Below, one piece after another: positions 1-8,558 of a stretch of 64,000 nucleotides of DNA. Origin of the DNA: Longispora fulva. GTDB taxonomy: Bacteria; Actinomycetota; Actinomycetes; Mycobacteriales; Micromonosporaceae. The stretch covers positions 1,302,001-1,366,000 of the forward strand of contig NZ_JADOUF010000001.1 in the NCBI RefSeq assembly GCF_015751905.1, written 5' to 3'. The notes beneath the pieces were generated by a model, which was not told the DNA's origin, searched no databases, and saw only the letters and a list, made by a program, of their open reading frames with translations. The translations under genes and the position numbers were made by a program. Each line of letters opens with the position of its first letter. The stretch's first letter is position 1.

Positions 1-657
1 GTCCGCCTCGCTGAGGCCCGCCATCTCGGCCGGGTCCTCGGGCGGGAAGGTCACCAGCATGTTCAGGTGCACGCCGGCCACGTGCTCCGGGGCGATCAGG
101 CCCAGCTCCAGGGACACCAGCATGCCCCAGTCGCCGCCCTGGGCCACGTACCGGTCGTAGCCCAGCCGGCCCATCAGCTCCTTCCAGGCCCGCGCGACCC
201 GCTCCACGTCCCAGCCCGCCGCGCGGGTGGGGCCGGAGAACCCGAAGCCGGGCATGGCCGGGATGACGACGTGGAAGGCGTCCGCCGGGTCGCCGCCGTG
301 CGCGCGCGGATCGGTCAGCGGGCCGATCACGTCCATGAACTCGACGAACGAGCCCGGCCAGCCGTGCGTGATCAGCAGCGGGGTGGCGTCCGGTTCCGGG
401 GACCTGACGTGGACGAAGTGGACGTTCGCCCCGTCGATCTCCGTGGTGAACTGCGGAATCTGGTTCAGGGTCGACTCCATGGCCCGCCAGTCGAAACCGG
501 TGCGCCAGTACTCGGCCAGCTCCCTGAGGTAGCCGACGGGGACGCCGCGCGCCCAGCCGGCGCCGGGCACCTCGTCGTCGGGCCACCGCGCGTGCTCCAG
601 CCGGCGGTGCAGGTCGTCCAGGTCGCTCTGCGGGATCTCGATGCGGAAAGGTTGCAT
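1..657 (-). CDS. Epoxide hydrolase, EHN-type alpha/beta hydrolase (3' end outside window)
   Basis: The 219 visible codons read from ATG at 657 to the window edge without a stop. Residues 1-100 match the epoxide-hydrolase N-terminal (EHN) cap region, with an oxyanion motif HGWPGS at 98-103 and the nucleophile-elbow motif GGDWG, whose Asp176 would be the nucleophile. The general base His and acidic partner lie beyond the window. A purine-rich GAGAGGCAGGG precedes the start. EHN epoxide hydrolases of this kind occur in known enediyne clusters (SgcF/NcsF families), where they open a core epoxide; that role here is inferred from context. It is separated from the SDR gene by a strong hairpin, so it is probably its own transcription unit. 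Confidence 0.85.
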   Translation of the reverse strand, partial: MQPFRIEIPQSDLDDLHRRLEHARWPDDEVPGAGWARGVPVGYLRELAEYWRTGFDWRAMESTLNQIPQFTTEIDGANVHFVHVRSPEPDATPLLITHGWPGSFVEFMDVIGPLTDPRAHGGDPADAFHVVIPAMPGFGFSGPTRAAGWDVERVARAWKELMGRLGYDRYVAQGGDWGMLVSLELGLIAPEHVAGVHLNMLVTFPPEDPAEMAGLSEAD

Positions 658-771
658 GTCCCTGCCTCTCGTCGTGAATGCACCCCAAGGTACTTTCCGC
701 CGCGTGCGCGGCACTCTTCCATGTTGCGCATGTCCGGTCCGGTTCCCGTCTGCGACCTGGGCGGCCCCGCG

Positions 772-812
772 ACAGTGGCCGGGAGGTCCACAGGGGACGT
801 CCCGGCCACTGT
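772..812 (-). terminator. Hairpin terminator after SDR gene
   Basis: A perfect 13-bp inverted repeat (772-784 with 800-812, 15-nt loop) lies about 70 nt downstream of the SDR stop and upstream of the epoxide hydrolase gene. There is no U tract, as is usual in GC-rich actinomycetes. It could instead be an operator of the epoxide hydrolase gene. Confidence 0.6.
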
Positions 813-880
813 TCCGGCCGGCCTCGCCGGGCGCGGGGCGGCACCGGCACGAGGCTGGTGCCGCCGGGTCGGCGTACCCG

Positions 881-1756
881 TCAGGGAATGGGGAAGAACG
901 CCCGGACGAACTTCTCGAACCCGCGGTGGCCGATGATGGCCCGCATCTTCGGCAGCACCCGGGGCGGCATGCCGATCGGGTACCGGATCCGTGGGTTGGG
1001 GCTGGTCACCGCCTTCTCGATCACCTTTGCGACGTCGTCGGCCCGGACGGCGATCTTCCCGCGCAGCGGCGGGTTGTCACTGAGCCGGTACGCCTGGTGC
1101 CAGTCGACGAAGTAGTCCCAGAACTCCTTGTACAGCGCCGGGTTGTCGTGCGAGTCCATGCCCAGGTCCGCGACGCTGTCCGGCACGAACCCGCCCAGGA
1201 TCGGCGCCGGCTGGATCAGCACCACCTCGATGCCGAACCGGCGCACCTCGTGCCGCAACGAGTCGCCGATGGCTTCCAGGGCGTGCTTGGTGGCCTGGTA
1301 GTAACCCCGTCCCGGGGTGGCGAACATGCCGAAGATCGACGACATGATGATGACCCGGCCGCCGCCGCGCTCGCGCATGCCGGGCAGGACGAGCTGGGTG
1401 AGCCGGCTCAGCCCGAAGACATTGGTCTCGAACTGGGCGCGCACCTCGTCCATCGGGGTCTCGCCGATGGTGCCGTTGAGGCTGTAGGCGGCGTTGTTGA
1501 TCAGGGTGCCGACCGCGCCGTGCTCGTCGGAGATCCGCTTGACGGCGGCGACCATCGACTCCTCGTCGTTGACGTCGAGGTGCATGACCGTGATGCCCTC
1601 CGCGGCGAGGTCGGCCAGGGCGTCGACGTTGCGGCCGGTGGCGTACACCGGCCAGCCGGCGCGGTGCAGGCGCAGCGCGGCGGCCCGGCCGGAGCCGGAG
1701 GACATGCCGGTGCCCGACGAGGCGCCGGTCAGCAGGATCGCGCGTGATCGCGTCAT
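881..1756 (-). CDS. Classical short-chain dehydrogenase/reductase
   Basis: A 291-residue Rossmann-fold SDR. The nucleotide-binding glycine motif is at residues 10-23 and is expanded: TGASSG is followed by TGMSSG, so the usual TGxxxGxG is partly duplicated. LINNAA (85-90), catalytic Ser140 and the Tyr153-x3-Lys157 pair are all present, so catalysis is plausible. It starts 16 nt after the CMD-1 stop, so the two are probably co-transcribed. The substrate is unknown; in this locus it would reduce or oxidise a polyketide-derived carbonyl or alcohol. No strong ribosome site is seen before the ATG, consistent with translational coupling to CMD-1. Confidence 0.85.
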   Translation of the reverse strand: MTRSRAILLTGASSGTGMSSGSGRAAALRLHRAGWPVYATGRNVDALADLAAEGITVMHLDVNDEESMVAAVKRISDEHGAVGTLINNAAYSLNGTIGETPMDEVRAQFETNVFGLSRLTQLVLPGMRERGGGRVIIMSSIFGMFATPGRGYYQATKHALEAIGDSLRHEVRRFGIEVVLIQPAPILGGFVPDSVADLGMDSHDNPALYKEFWDYFVDWHQAYRLSDNPPLRGKIAVRADDVAKVIEKAVTSPNPRIRYPIGMPPRVLPKMRAIIGHRGFEKFVRAFFPIP

Positions 1757-1772
1757 GATCGGATGCCCGCCG

Positions 1773-2372
1773 TCACTCGTCTGCCAGGCGCGCGATGCGA
1801 CTGCGGGTCACGGAGGAACCCAGGCCGGTCGCGTCGACCATCCGGTTGATGAAGGCGAACAGGCTGGCGGTGAACACGGCCTCGAGCATCTCCGCCTCGC
1901 TCCACCCTGCGGCGGCGGCCTTCTCCCAGTCCGCGTCGGTGATCTTGTACGCGCCCGTGCTGACCTTCGTCACCAGTTGCATCAGCGGCATGGTGCGCTC
2001 GTCCACCGGCAGTTCCTCGGCCGTGGTCGCGGTCTCCATCGCGTCGATCAGCTCGTCGGAGCCGCCGAACTCGCTCAGGAACCAGCTGTGCGTGCCCACG
2101 CAGTACGGGCAGCCGTTGAGCTTGGAGGTCCAGGCCGAGATGAGCTCCTTGAGCTGCCGCGGCAGGGTGTCCCCGCCGAAGACGCCGCCGTAGCCGGCGA
2201 GCACGACCTCCAGCAGTCGCGGATTGGTGGAGGTGAGGCGGAACATGTCCGGCACGAAGGGAAGTCCGGTGACCTGCTTGATCTTCTCGTACAGTTCCGC
2301 GGTGCGCCCTTGCGCGTGTTCCTCGTCAATCAGCGGGACCCTGACTCCCGGCTGCCTTGTCGTCGTTTCCAT
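1773..2372 (-). CDS. AhpD/carboxymuconolactone decarboxylase-like protein, CMD-1
   Basis: The reading frame is open further upstream, but ATG at 2372 is chosen because GAGGAGAAGGCCCT sits directly before it. The 199-residue product is all-helical in character with the family motif C88-P-Y-C91-V-G-T-H95 (CxxCxxxH). AhpD-fold proteins act as thiol peroxidases or related redox enzymes, or as cofactor-free decarboxylases and isomerases. First gene of a CMD-1/SDR operon, divergent from CMD-2. It is one of four CMD-fold genes in the locus and is not closely similar to CMD-3 or CMD-4. Substrate unknown. Confidence 0.85.
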   Translation of the reverse strand: METTTRQPGVRVPLIDEEHAQGRTAELYEKIKQVTGLPFVPDMFRLTSTNPRLLEVVLAGYGGVFGGDTLPRQLKELISAWTSKLNGCPYCVGTHSWFLSEFGGSDELIDAMETATTAEELPVDERTMPLMQLVTKVSTGAYKITDADWEKAAAAGWSEAEMLEAVFTASLFAFINRMVDATGLGSSVTRSRIARLADE

Positions 2373-2713
2373 AGGGCCTTCTCCTCGGTGGGTGAACGAT
2401 GCCCGGGCCCGCTCCCGCACGTGCCGCTCCGCGACCGGATCCAAAAGGAAGAGCGGGATACCGGTCGGAGCGTTTCCCCGGCGTTCGGCGACGGCGCTGC
2501 GGATGTTCTCCGCGACAGTGGTCGGGCGATGAAATCGCTGGTTAATGATGGCACGCCCGGACGGGCCGGATGCTCTCCCAGATTGCCTATTCCCACGGCC
2601 TTTCCGCTGGTGGCCGTGGTGGCGGGAAAGCCGCCGCCCGCGAGTGCTGGCTAGCGGCACGACCCACCGCTAATCTGTGGACAAATTCCTATTGCGACGG
2701 ATGGGGTTTCCCG
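2373..2713. promoter_or_regulatory. Divergent intergenic region between CMD-1 and CMD-2
   Basis: About 340 nt without a convincing gene. It must carry promoters for both outward genes. The part nearest CMD-2 (about 2668-2700) is the least GC-rich and is the likely promoter zone. No clear palindrome was found. Confidence 0.5.
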
Positions 2714-3757
2714 ATGAGTCTCCTGCGACCGGTGCTGGGCGTGCTGGGGCTGACCCAGATCCGTCACGTCTCCGCAGTGCGGCGGGGTCGTGCGACCGGA
2801 ATGGTCGCCCAGGTCTACCGGCAGATGGAGCGCGACTTCGGCGTCCTGGCTCCGCCGATCGCGTTGCACTCCCCGGCCCCGCCGACCCTGGCCGCGGCGT
2901 GGACGCTGCTGCGGGAGGTCCTGATCGTGGGCGGCACCGCGCCGCGGGCGGCGAAGGAGGCGGTGGCGACGGCCGTGTCGCTGGGCAACGCCTGCCCCTA
3001 CTGCGCGACCATCCACAACAACGCCCTGACGGTGCTGGGCGCGCCCGGCGTCGAGTCCGCCGAGGGCGGCCCGGAGCTCGGGGCGTTCGCCGACTGGGTG
3101 CTGTCGGCCCAGAACCCCGGTGCGGCCGTCGCCCCGCCGTTCCCCGCGGAGCAGACCGCGGAGCTGGTGGGGGTCGCGGTGCTGCTGCACTATCTCAACC
3201 GCGTGGTCAACGTCCTGTTGCGCGACGTGCCGCTGCCGCCCGGCGTTCCGGAGCTGGCGCTGTCGCCTGTGCTGTGGGTCCTGGGCCGGGGCATGCTCGC
3301 CGCCTCGCGGCGCACCCACGTCCCTGGGCGGGCGCTCGTCCTGCTGCCGGCGGCCGAACTGCCGACGGATCTGGCGTGGGCCGCGGGCAACGAGTCGGTC
3401 GCCGACGCGTTCGCGCGGGCGTGCGCGGCGATCGACGAGGCTGGCCGCCGATCGGTGCCGGAGCCGGTGCGCGCGCTGGTGCTCGACAACCTCTCCGGTT
3501 GGCGCGGCGGGTTGCGGGGGATCAGCCGGTCGTGGGTCGAGGACCTGGTGGCCGTGCTGCCGGAGGGGCAGCGGGCCGCCGGTCGGCTGACGCTGTTGGT
3601 CGCCTTCGCGTCGTACCAGGTGGACGCCGGCGTGGTGCGCGGTTGCCGCGAGGCCGGGGCGGACGACGGGGCGCTGGTCGAGATGTGTTCGTGGGCGGCG
3701 ATGGCGGCGGCGCGCCAGGTGGGCGGCGCCCTTCCGCTGCCGGGGGCCGCACGGTGA
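2714..3757 (+). CDS. AhpD/carboxymuconolactone decarboxylase-like protein, long form, CMD-2
   Basis: ATG at 2714 is chosen over upstream in-frame codons because the sequence becomes protein-like only from MSLLRPVLG. The product is 347 residues, about twice a single AhpD domain. The N-terminal half holds C94-P-Y-C97-A-T-I-H101; the C-terminal half (about 280-340) resembles a second helical AhpD repeat but lacks the CxxC pair. Long CMD-like proteins of this type are known in actinomycetes, usually without a defined function. It is transcribed away from CMD-1. Its role in the polyketide pathway is inferred only from location. Confidence 0.8.
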   Translation: MSLLRPVLGVLGLTQIRHVSAVRRGRATGMVAQVYRQMERDFGVLAPPIALHSPAPPTLAAAWTLLREVLIVGGTAPRAAKEAVATAVSLGNACPYCATIHNNALTVLGAPGVESAEGGPELGAFADWVLSAQNPGAAVAPPFPAEQTAELVGVAVLLHYLNRVVNVLLRDVPLPPGVPELALSPVLWVLGRGMLAASRRTHVPGRALVLLPAAELPTDLAWAAGNESVADAFARACAAIDEAGRRSVPEPVRALVLDNLSGWRGGLRGISRSWVEDLVAVLPEGQRAAGRLTLLVAFASYQVDAGVVRGCREAGADDGALVEMCSWAAMAAARQVGGALPLPGAAR

Positions 3758-3796
3758 ATGTGCGCCTAAACGGTCGCAAAGTATAGATGACCATCA

Positions 3797-3825
3797 TTGT
3801 TATTGATTTCCGTGGATGCTAGTGT
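3797..3825 (+). promoter_or_regulatory. Predicted sigma-70-like promoter for AraC-1
   Basis: TTGTTA (3797-3802) and TAGTGT (3820-3825) are separated by exactly 17 nt in the most AT-rich stretch between CMD-2 and the AraC-1 gene. Transcription would start near 3832, giving a leader of about 270 nt. Confidence 0.5.
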
Positions 3826-3874
3826 CGTGACGAAGCGAGATCAACTAGAGCACAGAGAGTAAGGCTGTGGTTCG

Positions 3875-4076
3875 ATGCCGGACCGCACCCTGGTCGACGG
3901 GACGCCAGCCTGGCGGCGTCCCGTCCGGCATGCCCGTTGCGTCAAGCTCGTGCTCCGCAGCTCATGGTGGTGTCCCGGCCCCGGCGGGGACAGCCCGGTG
4001 CGACCGGCCTCCCGCCGGTCCGCCGGGCGACGCGAGCGCACCGTTCGAGAGTCGGACCCGCAGACGTCTCCGACTC
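3875..4076 (+). promoter_or_regulatory. Structured 5' leader of AraC-1 with serial hairpins
   Basis: The leader holds four perfect stems: 3896-3906 with 3915-3925 (11 bp), 3971-3976 with 3987-3992 (6 bp), 4002-4008 with 4014-4020 (7 bp) and 4049-4056 with 4069-4076 (8 bp). An alternative pairing, 3875-3883 with 3923-3931 (9 bp), is incompatible with the full first stem because both use 3923-3925. Mutually exclusive pairing suggests attenuation or another RNA-level control. No known riboswitch class is recognised. Confidence 0.45.
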
Positions 4077-4101
4077 ACTCGCTGAATGGAGATGATTCGC
4101 C

Positions 4102-4905
4102 GTGCAGAAAGCCGTTGAGCGCGCAATCTCGATCATGTGGGACCGCTACCACGAACCGCTGTCGCTGGACGCCATGGCGGGTTCGGCCTTCCTCAGCCGG
4201 TTCTACTTCTCCCGTCTCTTCCGGTCGAGCACCGGCACCTCGCCCGGCCGCTACCTGACGGCGATCAGGTTGTACAAGGCCAAGAACCTGCTGCTGGAAA
4301 CCGACATGACCGTCACGGACATCGCCTACGGGGTCGGCTACAACAGCCTGGGCACGTTCATCAGCCGCTTCACCCGCAGCGTCGGCATCTCGCCGGCCCG
4401 CTACCGCTGGCTGTCCCAGCACGGCATCCCGCAGCTGTCCCGGACCACCGAGGCCGGACCGCCCCGGCGGGCCACCCTCGGCGGCCACCTGTTGCTGCCG
4501 CACATCGATGTCCCGGTCAAGGTGTACGTCGGCGTGTTCGACAGCCCCATCGTGCAGGGCCTACCCGCCGCGTGCGACATCCTGGAGACGTCCGGGGCTT
4601 TCGTGCTGCGCGACATCCCGGAGGGGGAGTGGCATTTACGGGCGGCCGCGATCGCGCTCGACGACATCGCCTCCGGACCGTCCCTGCGCCGCCCCCTGGC
4701 CGTCGGCGCGCACGACCCGATCTTCGTGGTGGCCGGCGCCGACCTCGAGGTCGACCTGGAGCTGCACCCGATCGGGAGCTTCGACATGCCGATCCTGTTC
4801 GCGCTGCCGGAGCTGGACAAGCTCGCGGCGACCGGCAACGGGCGGCCGGTACGCCGGGACCGCCGGGCCGCGACGGCGCGGATGCTGCACGGCGCCAAGG
4901 TGTGA
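4102..4905 (+). CDS. AraC-family regulator, AraC-1, with TTA codon
   Basis: GTG at 4102 follows GGAG at 4088-4091. The 267-residue protein has its AraC double helix-turn-helix at the N terminus (about residues 5-105, including GVGYNSLGTFISRFTR), the reverse of the usual order. The C-terminal part (about 115-250) has a short beta-rich domain with VYVGVFDSPI and FVLRDIPEGEW, clearly related to that of AraC-2 in this locus; it is likely the sensor. Leu179 is encoded by a TTA codon (4636-4638), which in streptomycetes needs the bldA tRNA. A long hairpin-rich leader precedes it. Likely a pathway regulator. Confidence 0.85.
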   Translation: MQKAVERAISIMWDRYHEPLSLDAMAGSAFLSRFYFSRLFRSSTGTSPGRYLTAIRLYKAKNLLLETDMTVTDIAYGVGYNSLGTFISRFTRSVGISPARYRWLSQHGIPQLSRTTEAGPPRRATLGGHLLLPHIDVPVKVYVGVFDSPIVQGLPAACDILETSGAFVLRDIPEGEWHLRAAAIALDDIASGPSLRRPLAVGAHDPIFVVAGADLEVDLELHPIGSFDMPILFALPELDKLAATGNGRPVRRDRRAATARMLHGAKV

Positions 4906-4911
4906 CGACAG

Positions 4912-4951
4912 CCCGCCGGGCCGGACGGATCGTGCCGGCCGGCCCGGCGGG
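4912..4951. terminator. Bidirectional terminator between AraC-1 and epimerase
   Basis: A perfect 13-bp stem (4912-4924 with 4939-4951) begins 7 nt after the AraC-1 stop and lies between two convergent genes. Confidence 0.75.
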
Positions 4952-4989
4952 AAGGGTCCGGCGCGGCCCCAGGTGGACCCGGGCAGTCG

Positions 4990-6057
4990 TCAGGCGCGGG
5001 GCGCGGCCCCGGCGTGTTCGGCCGTAAGGGCGCCGACGTGCCCGGGATCGGCGGCCCGGCCCACCTGGCGCTCCGTGAGCAGCCCGGTGCGGTGCATCCA
5101 GCGCAGCGTGTCGGTCAGCGTGTCCGCGAAGGGCCGCGACCCGTGCGCCGTCGCACCGTCGGCGGGGTGGGCGTCGCAGGCGCAGACGTAGCAGGCGCCG
5201 TACTCGGCCGGGATGTGCCACGGCCACACGTGCTGCACCAGGCCGGTGAGGTAGGCGAACGGCAGCATCGGCCGCGCCGGCAGGAACAGTGTGGGCAGGT
5301 CCCGCCCGGTCGCCGCGCGCACGGCCCGCACGTAGTCGCGGGTGGTGAGGTACCCGCCGGGTCCGAAGTGCCGGTCGAGGCCCGTCGGGGCGGCCGTCAG
5401 GAGCTCGGCGTGCAGCCGCGCCGTGTCGCGGACGTCGCCGATCGGGAAGCCGCCCGTGGGCCACACCGGCATCAGGCCGCGCAGGGTGTTGCGCAGCCGG
5501 CCGTTCTGGTCGCCGACCTTCGGGTCGTACGGGCCGAGCAGGGCCGGCGGGTAGGTGATCGCCACCGGGGCGCCCTGCGCCTGGTGCCGACGCGCGACGG
5601 TCTCCGCGGCGGCCTTGCTCGCCAGGTACGGCTCCCGTGCCGTACCCGGCGGGGTGTCGGGCCCCACCACGCCACCGGCCGCGGGGAGCATCGCGCCGAA
5701 CGTCGAGACGTGCACCGTCCGCGCGACGTCGAAACGCCGGGCGGCGTCGAGCACGAGTTCCGTGCCGCGGACGTTGGTGCGGCGCGTCTCGCGGTGGCGT
5801 CTGCTGTCGAACGAGTACACTGAGGCGGCGTGCACCACGGCGTCGACGCCGCGGACCGCCCGCGCCACCACCACCGGGTCGGTCACGTCGCCGATCAGCA
5901 CCTCCACCGGGTCGCTGGGCACGCCGAGGGGCACCAGGGCCCGCTCCACGGCCGCCGCGTCGCGGGCGAGCACCCGGATCCCGTGTCCGGCCGCCGTGGC
6001 CGCCGCGATCGTGTGCGCGCCGACGAATCCCGTGCCACCCGTCACCAGTACCAGCAT
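4990..6057 (-). CDS. NAD(P)-dependent epimerase/dehydratase (extended SDR)
   Basis: ATG at 6057 is preferred to the GTG at 6060 because AAGGAG lies 6 nt upstream of it. The 355-residue protein begins with the Rossmann motif TGGTGFVG at residues 6-13 and has HAASVY and the extended-SDR catalytic pair in YLASK (Tyr144, Lys148). The family covers sugar-nucleotide epimerases, flavonol/dihydroflavonol-type reductases and 3-beta-hydroxysteroid dehydrogenases. With no sugar pathway nearby, a ketoreductase acting on the polyketide product is more likely than sugar epimerisation. It is convergent with AraC-1 and divergent from DUF1702-1. Confidence 0.8.
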   Translation of the reverse strand: MLVLVTGGTGFVGAHTIAAATAAGHGIRVLARDAAAVERALVPLGVPSDPVEVLIGDVTDPVVVARAVRGVDAVVHAASVYSFDSRRHRETRRTNVRGTELVLDAARRFDVARTVHVSTFGAMLPAAGGVVGPDTPPGTAREPYLASKAAAETVARRHQAQGAPVAITYPPALLGPYDPKVGDQNGRLRNTLRGLMPVWPTGGFPIGDVRDTARLHAELLTAAPTGLDRHFGPGGYLTTRDYVRAVRAATGRDLPTLFLPARPMLPFAYLTGLVQHVWPWHIPAEYGACYVCACDAHPADGATAHGSRPFADTLTDTLRWMHRTGLLTERQVGRAADPGHVGALTAEHAGAAPRA

Positions 6058-6239
6058 CACAAGCTCCTTCCGATGGGACCGATCGTGCTCCGCCGCGACC
6101 CCGCGGACACCTCTGAGCGTGCGCTGTCGTCAGGGGTGTTCGCCGTGGTCAGGAGCGCAATGAGGGAGTAGCCGGCCGGTCGGCGGAGCCGGGAGAATCA
6201 GGCGAATTGATCGCCGAACGTAGACGAGGGGAGCATCAG

Positions 6240-7226
6240 GTGACCGGTATCATTCGAGCGCTTCGGCGCCGTGTTTTCACCCCCGACATCGCCGAGACGC
6301 TGGTCTCTACCCGGGGGTTCCACGACAAGAGCCCGCAGGCCCGCGGCGTGCTGGAGACCGTCGGCGCGTCGTTCCTGGCCGGGCTGTCCGCCGGGGCCGG
6401 CGCGCGGCACGTGACCGACGTCGACACCGAGCTGGCCGACCTTCCGACCCGGTTCCGGGGATTCGCCTACGAGGGCGCGGGGATGGGCTTCGCGCTGGTC
6501 GACGCGGTCAGCCCCGGGCGGCCGTGGCGCAGTGCCGAGTTCCTCGCCGGCTCGGGCGACCCGCACGTGTACATGGCCTACGTCGGCATCGGTTGGGCGA
6601 TCGCCCGGCTGCCGCGGATGCTGTGGGGGCGCGCCACGGCGGCGGCGACCGACCCGTTGCTGCGCTGGCTGGTGCTCGACGGGTACGGCTTCCACCAGGC
6701 CTACTTCCACACCCACGAGTACGTCTTCCAACGCCGCGAGCTGACCAGGTTCCCGTGGCCGGGCGACGACCGGTCCGGCTACGCCCGGCACGCGATCGAC
6801 CAGGGCATCGGCCGGGCCATGTGGTTCGTCGCCGGCACGGACCCGGCGCTGGCGGCCGACCTGATCGACGACTTCCCGGCCCACCGGCACCAGGACCTCT
6901 ACAGTGGCGCCGGCCTCGCGGCCACCTACGCCGGCGGCTGCACCGAGGAGGAGTTGCGCATGTTCCTGCGCCGCTCCGGCCCGCACGCGCCGTTCGTGTC
7001 CCAGGCGTCGGCCTTCGCCGCGCAGGCGCGGGTGCGCGCGGACCTGCTGGTGCCGCACACCGAGATGGCCACCCAGGTGTTCTGCCGGACCGGCGCGGTG
7101 GACGCCGGCCAGGTCACCGAGGACCTGATCCCGCCCGGCCCGAACGCTTCCGGCCTCCCGGCGTACGAGGTGTGGCGGCGGGCCGTCGCGGACCGGTTCC
7201 GGGCCGGAGCGCGCGTGCAGCGCTGA
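6240..7226 (+). CDS. DUF1702 enediyne accessory protein, copy 1
   Basis: GTG at 6240 follows GAGGGGAG (6226-6233). The 328-residue soluble protein matches DUF1702, a family found almost only with enediyne PKS genes and part of the minimal enediyne cassette (to my memory the UnbL/E3 group). Conserved stretches shared with copy 2 are TRGFHDK, YRGFAYEGAGM, YMAYVG(I/V)GWA, LLRWLVLDGYGFHQAYFHT, AIDQGIGRA and DLYSGAGLAATYAGG. The repeated His, Tyr and Trp residues suggest a catalytic or metal-binding role, but no activity is established. It stands alone, with a terminator after it and a divergent epimerase before it. Confidence 0.85.
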   Translation: MTGIIRALRRRVFTPDIAETLVSTRGFHDKSPQARGVLETVGASFLAGLSAGAGARHVTDVDTELADLPTRFRGFAYEGAGMGFALVDAVSPGRPWRSAEFLAGSGDPHVYMAYVGIGWAIARLPRMLWGRATAAATDPLLRWLVLDGYGFHQAYFHTHEYVFQRRELTRFPWPGDDRSGYARHAIDQGIGRAMWFVAGTDPALAADLIDDFPAHRHQDLYSGAGLAATYAGGCTEEELRMFLRRSGPHAPFVSQASAFAAQARVRADLLVPHTEMATQVFCRTGAVDAGQVTEDLIPPGPNASGLPAYEVWRRAVADRFRAGARVQR

Positions 7227-7260
7227 GGCGGGTCGCCGAGCCTGCTCGGTCAGGCGACCA

Positions 7261-7301
7261 CAGCGGCCGCCGCACCCGCCTCGGCGGCGCGGCGGCCGCT
7301 G
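7261..7301 (+). terminator. Terminator after DUF1702-1
   Basis: A perfect 13-bp stem (7261-7273 with 7289-7301) lies 35 nt downstream of the DUF1702-1 stop. Confidence 0.7.
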
Positions 7302-7468
7302 CCTGCGCCGACCTGGGCATCGACCCCGGTGAAGACGGCAATCTGGCGAATACCTTCGATGCCCGTGATGGATAACGTCGGTGTGGGCGCCCGTCGTGGC
7401 GCCGCCCGCAGCGCCGCGCCGCCGACGCGACGCGGCCGCCCGGGTCACCTGGGAAGAGAGGAAACGCC

Positions 7469-7783
7469 GTGTCTGTCGAGGGATTCTGGAAGATCGCGGT
7501 CGCCACGCCGCTGGGTACCCGCCACACCGTGCTGGAGCTGTTCACCGAGGACGGCGTCCTGCAGGGGATCTCCCGTGGCGAGAAGGAGGAGCTGATCCTC
7601 AAGGACCTGCGGCTGGAGGGGGACAAACTGTCCTGGTACCAGTCGATCAAGAGGCCGATGCGGATGGACCTGAGCTTCGACCTCGTGGTGGAGGGCGACG
7701 ACATGACGGGCACCGCCAAGGGCGGCATCATGCCGGCGTCGAAGGTCACCGGCCGCCGTGAGCCGGCCGCACAGGCGGGCTGA
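7469..7783 (+). CDS. Small conserved-looking protein of unknown function
   Basis: GTG at 7469 follows AGAGAGGA at 7454-7461. The 104-residue product is rich in alternating hydrophobic strands (ISRGEKEELILKDL, MRMDLSFDLVVEGD, MTGTAKGG) typical of a small beta-barrel or lipocalin-like ligand-binding fold, but I cannot assign a family. It lies between DUF1702-1 and CMD-3 with hairpins on both sides, so it appears to be an independently transcribed gene. A role as a binding protein for the hydrophobic product is possible but unsupported. Confidence 0.65.
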   Translation: MSVEGFWKIAVATPLGTRHTVLELFTEDGVLQGISRGEKEELILKDLRLEGDKLSWYQSIKRPMRMDLSFDLVVEGDDMTGTAKGGIMPASKVTGRREPAAQAG

Positions 7784-7834
7784 GCCCCGCACGCGATCCG
7801 GGACGCGCGGCCACAACCACAGGTAGCACCGATC

Positions 7835-7870
7835 GTCATGGACGTCCCGACCCGGGGAGACGTCCATGAC
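7835..7870. terminator. 12-bp inverted repeat: terminator or CMD-3 operator
   Basis: GTCATGGACGTC (7835-7846) is repeated as its exact inverse at 7859-7870 with a 12-nt loop. It sits 52 nt after the small gene and 130 nt before CMD-3. Either use is possible. Confidence 0.55.
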
Positions 7871-8001
7871 GTGTGTGCGCACCCCGACGGCGCACCGGGA
7901 CCGAGCACGCTGGAAGAAGCGCGGGGTGGCCGACAGCGGGCAGCATGCCGGGCAGGACCGCGTTGCCGCCGGCCCGCGGCCTGTCGCCGAGGAGAGTGAC
8001 C

Positions 8002-8553
8002 GTGGCACACATCAACCTGGGTCTCGACGAGGAGAACTTCCCCGGAATCACGGGACTGTTGACATTCCGGCAGGAGACCGCCGCGCCGCTCAACGCGCTG
8101 GCGGAGGCGCTCCTGCACGCCCCCCACCCGACCCTCAGCCCGGGGGAACGCGAACTGATCGCCGCGTACGTGTCGGGCCTCAACGAGTGCGTCTTCTGCG
8201 CCACGTCCCATTCGGCGTTCGCCGCGGCGCAGCTCGACGGCGGGATGACCCTGGTGAGCCAGGTGCGCGCCGACCTCGACTCCGCCCCCGTCAGCCCGAA
8301 GCTACGGGGCCTGCTGCGGATCGCCGGGGCCGTGCAGGAGAGCGGCCGCAAGGTCACCGCGTCGCTCGTGGAGGCGGCGCGGGCGGACGGCGCCACCGAC
8401 CTGGAGATCCATGACGCCGTGCTGATCGCCGCGGCGTTCTGCATGTTCAACCGGTACGTCGACGGGCTCGGCACCCGGCTGCCGGTCGACCCGATCGCCT
8501 ACGAGGAGGCGGCGGGCCGGGTCAAGACCATCGGGTACGTCCGCACCGGGTGA
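8002..8553 (+). CDS. AhpD/carboxymuconolactone decarboxylase-like protein, CMD-3
   Basis: GTG at 8002 is chosen because GAGGAGAG ends a few bases upstream; the GTG at 7996 would overlap that site. The 183-residue protein has the motif C63-V-F-C66-A-T-S-H70 in the helical context GERELIAAYVSGLNE. It is clearly paralogous to CMD-4 (same MAHI(N/D)LGLDE start, same RELIAAYVSGLNEC and AAFCM(F/Y)NRYVDGLGT segments). Peroxidase-related AhpD proteins of about this size are the nearest family. A hairpin follows the gene. Confidence 0.85.
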   Translation: MAHINLGLDEENFPGITGLLTFRQETAAPLNALAEALLHAPHPTLSPGERELIAAYVSGLNECVFCATSHSAFAAAQLDGGMTLVSQVRADLDSAPVSPKLRGLLRIAGAVQESGRKVTASLVEAARADGATDLEIHDAVLIAAAFCMFNRYVDGLGTRLPVDPIAYEEAAGRVKTIGYVRTG

Positions 8554-8558
8554 GCAGT

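Noticed and set aside
3875-4258. Possible gene starting in the AraC-1 leader
   Set aside because: It overlaps the leader hairpins and the AraC-1 start in another frame and has no protein-like pattern or ribosome site.
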